In this document: positions 36,998 to 41,500 of the stretch, piece after piece
How positions within the stretch are numbered: the stretch's first letter is position 1
Layout: each line of letters opens with the position of its first letter
Origin: Rhodopirellula islandica
Lineage (GTDB): Bacteria; Planctomycetota; Planctomycetia; Pirellulales; Pirellulaceae
Assembly: GCF_001027925.1 (NCBI RefSeq)
Contig: NZ_LECT01000040.1
Coordinates: forward strand, 1 to 41,500
Length of the DNA stretch: 41,500 bases
Direction: 5' to 3'
Translations under genes and position numbers: made by a program
The notes under the pieces: generated by a model
Seen by the model: the letters and a program-made list of their open reading frames with translations, nothing else
Database searches by the model: none
What the model was told of the DNA's origin: nothing

Positions 36998-37230
36998 GGA
37001 TTCAATCAACAAGCCGAAAGCCTCCGGTTTGTCGGGCAAAAAATAAAACCGGTCCGGATTTCAGCATTCTTTGCACGGATCGCTCGTGGCGTTGTCACTA
37101 ACAAGGGTGGGGACCTGCCGCGTCGATTCCATTCGCATTGAGAAAATGGAACGCCGCGGGCCGCGTTCCGACGAGTTCCTGCTTGCAAACTTGCTTCGAT
37201 CCAACCTTGCTTTTTCACCGGAAATTTCCG

Positions 37231-39906
37231 ATGCGTTTGACCCTTCGAACCCTGCTGGCCTACCTCGACGACATGCTCGACGAGCAAGACGAGAAATTGC
37301 TGAAGCAGAAGATCGACGAAAGCACCTACGCGACGTCCCTGGTCGCTCGAATCCAATCCGCGATGGACCACCCGAGTTTGGGTGCGATGTCGCCCGACGC
37401 GGTTGGGCCACTGGAAAATGCGAACGTCATCAGCGAGTACCTCGACAGCACGCTGTCAGCCGAACAAATCGCCGAGGTCGAACGAGTCTGCTTGGAATCC
37501 GACACCACGCTGGCCGAAGCGGCCGCCTGCCACCAAATCCTGACGATGGTGCTGGGCCAGCCCGCACGGGTGAGCGATGGATTGAAGGAACGGATCTACA
37601 CGTTGCCCGCCAGCGAGGCGCTTCGCAACATGGAACAACAGATCGAACGGGCCCCCGACGCGAATCCTTCCAAATCGATCTCCAGCGCGGAAACCGCTTC
37701 GTATTCTTCGCTGGACATTCCTGCCAACGAAAAGGCGGCGGCAGACGCATCCGGGGACCCCACCATCGGTCAAGACGACACGCATGCGGCCACCCCGATC
37801 GCTCCGGTCGGCCCCAGCGACTCGGGCGTGGCGGACGCGCCAACGCGATTGCGGAACCCGGTCGGACATGCCGCCAACCCGTCCTCGTCGCGATCCGAAG
37901 CCGAATTGGTCGCCCGAACCACACGCGCAATGATGCGAGAGGACGGCTACGGCGGCATGGTGCGTCCCTCGCGAATCACACCCTGGCTGGTTTCATTGGC
38001 CTTGGTCGCCGTGCTGCTGTTTTCGTTGGGCAAGATCTTCGCGCCCTTGATCGAGCAACGCATCGCTGATCGAGACACAGTGAACGACGATGCCGTGACT
38101 ACTCCCGATACATCCGAGCAAACCCCCGCCGCCACGCCCTCGGGTCCCGCACCGCCTGTTCCGGGCTCGCCACCGACCACACCCATCCCCGACGAGGCGT
38201 CCGCCGAAACAAGCTCGGAAGAAACAGTCCCATCACCCCAAGAGGATTCGGCGACCGGCGATGTCCCGATGACCACCGCGCAGACGCCAGCGGAAACGAC
38301 CACGCCTGAAACCGATGTGGTCGACACCGCCCCAGCCTCCACACCAAACACCAGCGCCGATGCCCCGGACGTCACGCCAGCCGAGATGACCGACACGGCC
38401 GAAGTCGCACCGCCGAAGCCGCCCGAGACACTTCCCGCGGAAACGGCACCAACCGCCGACGCCACCGCGACAACTCCACCCGAAGTGGCGGAGGTTTCCA
38501 ACGTTGCCAGTGGCACGGAAGTCGCCCATCTGGTCAACGGCCAATCGGTCGTCCTGGTTCAGAACCCCACCGCGAACTCGGCCGAAGCCAGCGAGGAGGC
38601 TGACGCGGTCAAGACCGCTGGCTGGCGTCGATTGTGGCCTGCACTGGCAGAGCCCGAGGATGAATCCGCGGAAGCGAATCCAGAAGCCGCCCCAGACGAT
38701 CGCTTGCGTTTCGTCGGTGCCAGCCAGACCGTCTTGGCCCCTTCGTTGTACCGCCCGATCTTGGCGGGTGACCAAGGCGTCGAATGGACATTGGCGGGTC
38801 CCACACGCCTGACCATCTCACATACCCAGTCCGTCGCGGCGACTCCATCCACTGCCACCATCGAGGAACCAGACGCCATCGATTCCGAAGAACCCGGTGA
38901 CGACGCCCAGCCGCCCGAGACGGAGCCAACCCCATCCGTCACGACGGTCACCCGTTTGCAGGACGGCCGCTTGCTGCTGGCATCCACGCGAGACAACGTG
39001 ACCGCCACTTGGGAATTGGGTCCACGGACGATCGAGATGACGATGCCGGAATCCCAAACCGTGCTGGCGATTGAGATGACGCACCTGCGACCTCTTGGTA
39101 TGGACCCGCGAGTTCCCGGCAACCGAATGCCGATCTACCGAGTCACGGCGGTTCAGGGCTCCGTCCAACTGAAGGACCAAGCCTCAACTCCAATCGACGG
39201 TGACGCGGAATCAGCCCCCGAGGTGGTGACCTTGGAACCGAACCAGCAATGGCGGGGACGCGGCACCGGGGAAGCAGAGGTCAGCGACGTTGAACGATTG
39301 CCCAACTGGATCGATCCTCCTGAAAAAGCGGACCTGCTGGTCACCTCCGCTCGAGAAGGGTTGCTGGAATTTGTCAGCCGCGATGGTTCGTTCGATGACA
39401 AACAATTGGAAAAGGAACTGCGGGAAGCAATGGCGTTTCGCCGCGTCGAAGTCTCGGCCTTGGCAGCTCAAACGTTGCTGATGATCGGACGAGCGGACGT
39501 GTACTTCGGTGCCACCGGCATCCTCAGCACGCCCCGTCATCGCCTGTACTTCACCGAGCACTTCCAGCAACTCCGCCAACACATGGCGTCCGACGCGGAA
39601 GCAGCCAAAGCCATCGACAACGCGATCCAGCAAGCCGAACAGGCCGATGGAGAAACTCTGTTTGAATTGTTGGTGGGATACAACAACGAACAACTCGAGG
39701 CCGGTGCGGATGCCAAGTTGGTCGAGTACCTGAGTTCGAGTTCCATGTCGGTCCGCGTGCTGGCGATTGAAAACTTGCGAGACATCGTGGGCGACACCCT
39801 GGGGTACCGTCCCGACCAAGAAAACGTGTCGCGTCGAAACAGCGACATCAAGAAGTGGCAAGCACGACTGCGCCGCGGCGACATTCGGTACACAGCCGAG
39901 GATTGA
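37231..39906 (+). CDS. Single-pass membrane protein with anti-sigma-like N-terminus and FecR-like outer region
   Basis: An 891-residue protein I do not recognise as a named family. Residues 1-130 hold two related helical segments (LLAYLDDMLDEQDEKLLKQK and ISEYLDSTLSAEQIAEVERV) resembling anti-sigma zinc-finger folds but without His/Cys ligands. One membrane helix (WLVSLALVAVLLFSLG) lies at about 250-266. Residues about 270-425 are Pro/Thr/Glu-rich and probably disordered. Around 635-690, VTAVQGSVQL and QQWRGRG recall FecR-type signal domains, a loose match. The C-terminus looks helical, HEAT-like (SMSVRVLAIENLRDIV). The start is at 37231; the frame is open upstream. No sigma factor gene is adjacent. 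A signalling role is inference. Confidence 0.75.
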   Translation: MRLTLRTLLAYLDDMLDEQDEKLLKQKIDESTYATSLVARIQSAMDHPSLGAMSPDAVGPLENANVISEYLDSTLSAEQIAEVERVCLESDTTLAEAAACHQILTMVLGQPARVSDGLKERIYTLPASEALRNMEQQIERAPDANPSKSISSAETASYSSLDIPANEKAAADASGDPTIGQDDTHAATPIAPVGPSDSGVADAPTRLRNPVGHAANPSSSRSEAELVARTTRAMMREDGYGGMVRPSRITPWLVSLALVAVLLFSLGKIFAPLIEQRIADRDTVNDDAVTTPDTSEQTPAATPSGPAPPVPGSPPTTPIPDEASAETSSEETVPSPQEDSATGDVPMTTAQTPAETTTPETDVVDTAPASTPNTSADAPDVTPAEMTDTAEVAPPKPPETLPAETAPTADATATTPPEVAEVSNVASGTEVAHLVNGQSVVLVQNPTANSAEASEEADAVKTAGWRRLWPALAEPEDESAEANPEAAPDDRLRFVGASQTVLAPSLYRPILAGDQGVEWTLAGPTRLTISHTQSVAATPSTATIEEPDAIDSEEPGDDAQPPETEPTPSVTTVTRLQDGRLLLASTRDNVTATWELGPRTIEMTMPESQTVLAIEMTHLRPLGMDPRVPGNRMPIYRVTAVQGSVQLKDQASTPIDGDAESAPEVVTLEPNQQWRGRGTGEAEVSDVERLPNWIDPPEKADLLVTSAREGLLEFVSRDGSFDDKQLEKELREAMAFRRVEVSALAAQTLLMIGRADVYFGATGILSTPRHRLYFTEHFQQLRQHMASDAEAAKAIDNAIQQAEQADGETLFELLVGYNNEQLEAGADAKLVEYLSSSSMSVRVLAIENLRDIVGDTLGYRPDQENVSRRNSDIKKWQARLRRGDIRYTAED

Positions 39907-39929
39907 TGCCACGACGACGCCTGTCACCG

Positions 39930-40170
39930 CGCCGCGGCTTTGGGGCGGAGGAGCTGCGGCCGAGAACTCGGGTTGAAACCCGAGCCTGACAAATGTCATC
40001 GCTCCGCGGTTGAAACGTTCCCGGCAACAGTCGCGGAGCGACGGCATGGGACAGCCTTGGGTTTCAACCCAAGGTGCCCAAGATTGCCATGCATCGGCAA
40101 GTCGCGGAGCGACGACAGGTGCCCCTGCATCACGACACCTGTCACCGCTCCGCGGTTGGGACGGGCATGA
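39930..40170. repeat. Cluster of palindromes in the spacer 39907-40265
   Basis: It contains CTCGGGTTGAAACCCGAG (39967-39984) and CCTTGGGTTTCAACCCAAGG (40055-40074), both perfect palindromes. Between and around them lie CGCTCCGCGG / CGCGGAGCG pairs, including CGACAGGTG (40098 area) with CACCTGTC (40137 area). A lone ATCGCTCCGCGGGGC also follows the next gene at 41303. These are REP-like elements with no ORF. Confidence 0.8.
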
Positions 40171-40265
40171 TGCCCAAGCAGCAAAAATTTGTGTCGTGAT
40201 CGTGCGGTGGATAAGATGCTTGGCCCCTCCCGTTCTTCTCGCCTTTCCCCATCGAGATTCCCACC

Positions 40266-41303
40266 ATGATTTTGTTGCCACGTGCCTTGGCACGCACCGC
40301 CGTGCTCGCCTTCGTTGCCTCCATGATTGCCTCTGTCGGAATCGATTCGGCGGCGGTCGCTCAAACGCCATCGACCATCGGCCGAGTGGAACGACTCGAT
40401 GATTCGCTCAATCAGTTCCTCGCAGTGGATGTCAAGATTGAAGTCCTGGCGGCCGGGTTCACTTGGACCGAAGGCCCGGTTTGGGTTCCCGCTCAAGAGG
40501 ACGGTCAAGAAGACGCGTTGCTGTTCAGCGACATCCCACGCAACACGATCTATCGCTGGAGCAAAAGCCAAGGCGTGGAGTTGTTCTTGGAACCCAGTGG
40601 CTACACCGGCAACACGTACTACGGGTTGGAACCGGGCAGCAACGGGTTGATGCTGGACGCGAAAGGCCGTTTGGTCATGTGCGAGCATGGCGACCGACGC
40701 GTGTCGGTGCTGACGATCGGCGGTGGCAAGCAAACGATCGTCGACAACTACCAAGGCAAACGGCTGAACAGCCCCAACGATCTGGTGTTTGACCAAGCCG
40801 GCAACCTGTACTTCACCGACCCGCCGTATGGATTGCCCGAGCGTGCCGAAGACAAACGACGCGAATTGGATTTCTGCGGCGTGTACCGCGTCTCAACGTC
40901 GGGTGAGGTGACGTTGTTGACGGATTCCATCGCGCGGCCAAACGGCATCGGCTTGTCGCCAGATGAGAAGACGTTGTACATCGCTCAAAGCGATCCCCAA
41001 GAACCCACTTGGATGGCTTACCCGTTGAAGTCCGACGGCTCTCTTGGTGAGCGACGAGTGCTCGGCAACGCCAGCGATGCGATGAAGGAATTCCCCGGCC
41101 TTCCCGACGGCATGGCCGTTCATAGCCAGGGGACCTTGTTCGCCAGCGGTCCCGGCGGAATCTACGTGATGACTCCCGATGGCAAGTTGCTCGGCCGGAT
41201 CCTCACCGGCGGGCGGACCAGCAACTGCACCTTCGACAGCGACGAAAAGTGGCTGTACATGACCGCCGACGACAAACTCTGCCGAATTCAGATTGGCCAC
41301 TGA
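40266..41303 (+). CDS. Secreted SMP-30/gluconolactonase family protein
   Basis: A 345-residue beta-propeller enzyme, likely a calcium-dependent lactonase acting on sugar lactones such as gluconolactone. The signal peptide (AVLAFVASMIASVG) ends near AVA at residue 32. Family motifs: TEGPVW with metal ligand E69, NSPNDLVF (168-175), YFTDPPYG, RPNGIGLSPDE and GLPDGMAV, then SNCTF near the end. The length is typical for the exported bacterial branch. The pyranose substrate is not determinable from sequence. The gene stands alone between repeat-rich spacers; the ATG is preceded by a weak GAGA ribosome site. Confidence 0.92.
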   Translation: MILLPRALARTAVLAFVASMIASVGIDSAAVAQTPSTIGRVERLDDSLNQFLAVDVKIEVLAAGFTWTEGPVWVPAQEDGQEDALLFSDIPRNTIYRWSKSQGVELFLEPSGYTGNTYYGLEPGSNGLMLDAKGRLVMCEHGDRRVSVLTIGGGKQTIVDNYQGKRLNSPNDLVFDQAGNLYFTDPPYGLPERAEDKRRELDFCGVYRVSTSGEVTLLTDSIARPNGIGLSPDEKTLYIAQSDPQEPTWMAYPLKSDGSLGERRVLGNASDAMKEFPGLPDGMAVHSQGTLFASGPGGIYVMTPDGKLLGRILTGGRTSNCTFDSDEKWLYMTADDKLCRIQIGH

Positions 41304-41425
41304 TCGCTCCGCGGGGCAAGGTGCCAGGCACGTTCCCCGGCACGGAGCTTCCCTTGGGTTGCGAAATGTTTGCTATTGGCGTTCCGATCGCGAATGCAAT
41401 TTTTCTTCTGGCTTCTGTCTTTCTT

Positions 41426-41500
41426 CATCCCGGTAGGGATTTCAGATGGTAGCCGGGGGTTGCTGCGTAGCAGCGTACCCCCGGAAAACGAGCTTCCATC
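41426..41500 (+). repeat. Second copy of the CATCCCGGTAGGG element, cut by window end
   Basis: Positions 41426-41455 match the 30-bp arm of the element at 9332-9558 with one mismatch. The following GGGGGT...ACCCCCGG hairpin with TGCTGCGTAGCAGC and the AACGAGC units also match. The upstream flank (41390-41425) is similar in both copies too. The right arm is beyond the window. Confidence 0.85.

Overview
The window reads as chromosomal DNA of a marine planctomycete close to Rhodopirellula (family Pirellulaceae). This is inferred from gene content: a YTV-repeat, cysteine-rich surface protein, a second small secreted Cys-rich protein, a secreted sulfatase, an FHA-EAL fusion, long Planctomycetes-type membrane and secreted proteins of unknown function, and gene-sparse spacers packed with short palindromic repeats. 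No rRNA, tRNA, CRISPR array, phage gene or intact transposase gene was seen.

Layout. 1-533 is repeat-bearing spacer. 534-8795 is a minus-strand block: TPR lipoprotein, rsmG, cysD, the cysN-cysC fusion, an M3 metallopeptidase and a GH16 glucanase; the last three are chained by two 4-bp ATGA overlaps. 8796-10424 is a repeat island. 10425-13477 (minus) holds an exported alpha/beta hydrolase 7 bp behind mscL, then the flavohemoglobin gene hmp. 13798-15342 (plus) is an S10 serine carboxypeptidase, convergent with a CBM9-like protein (15395-16126, minus). 16559-19956 (plus) holds a secreted acidic repeat protein and a sulfatase. A composite heptamer/hexamer microsatellite (19981-20203) precedes rex (minus). 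The YTV protein (21425-23164, plus) runs divergently from rex and ends at a strong terminator. Next are the FHA-EAL gene and the class II ribonucleotide reductase nrdJ (both minus), a 1.3-kb spacer with a mirrored copy of the microsatellite, leuA (plus), an HtrA-like protease (minus), the small Cys-rich protein (plus), a 1-kb array of about 350-bp direct repeats, purM (minus), an 891-residue membrane protein with an anti-sigma-like N-terminus (plus), a hairpin-rich spacer and an SMP-30/gluconolactonase (plus).

How it fits together. CysD and CysN-CysC activate sulfate to PAPS. The glucanase, M3 peptidase, S10 peptidase, sulfatase, esterase and SMP-30 protein suit a heterotroph feeding on marine polysaccharides and proteins. 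LeuA, PurM, RsmG and NrdJ are housekeeping; Rex, FHA-EAL, Hmp, MscL and HtrA handle redox, signalling and stress.

The most distinctive content is in the spacers. At least eight small repeat families are interleaved. One contains a hairpin whose two sequence types differ by a matched T-A to G-C pair, and one is a 127-bp element with terminal inverted repeats that looks like a non-autonomous mobile element. In protein space, the YTV protein is notable because its Cys-free and Cys-rich halves are built on the same 16-residue repeat.
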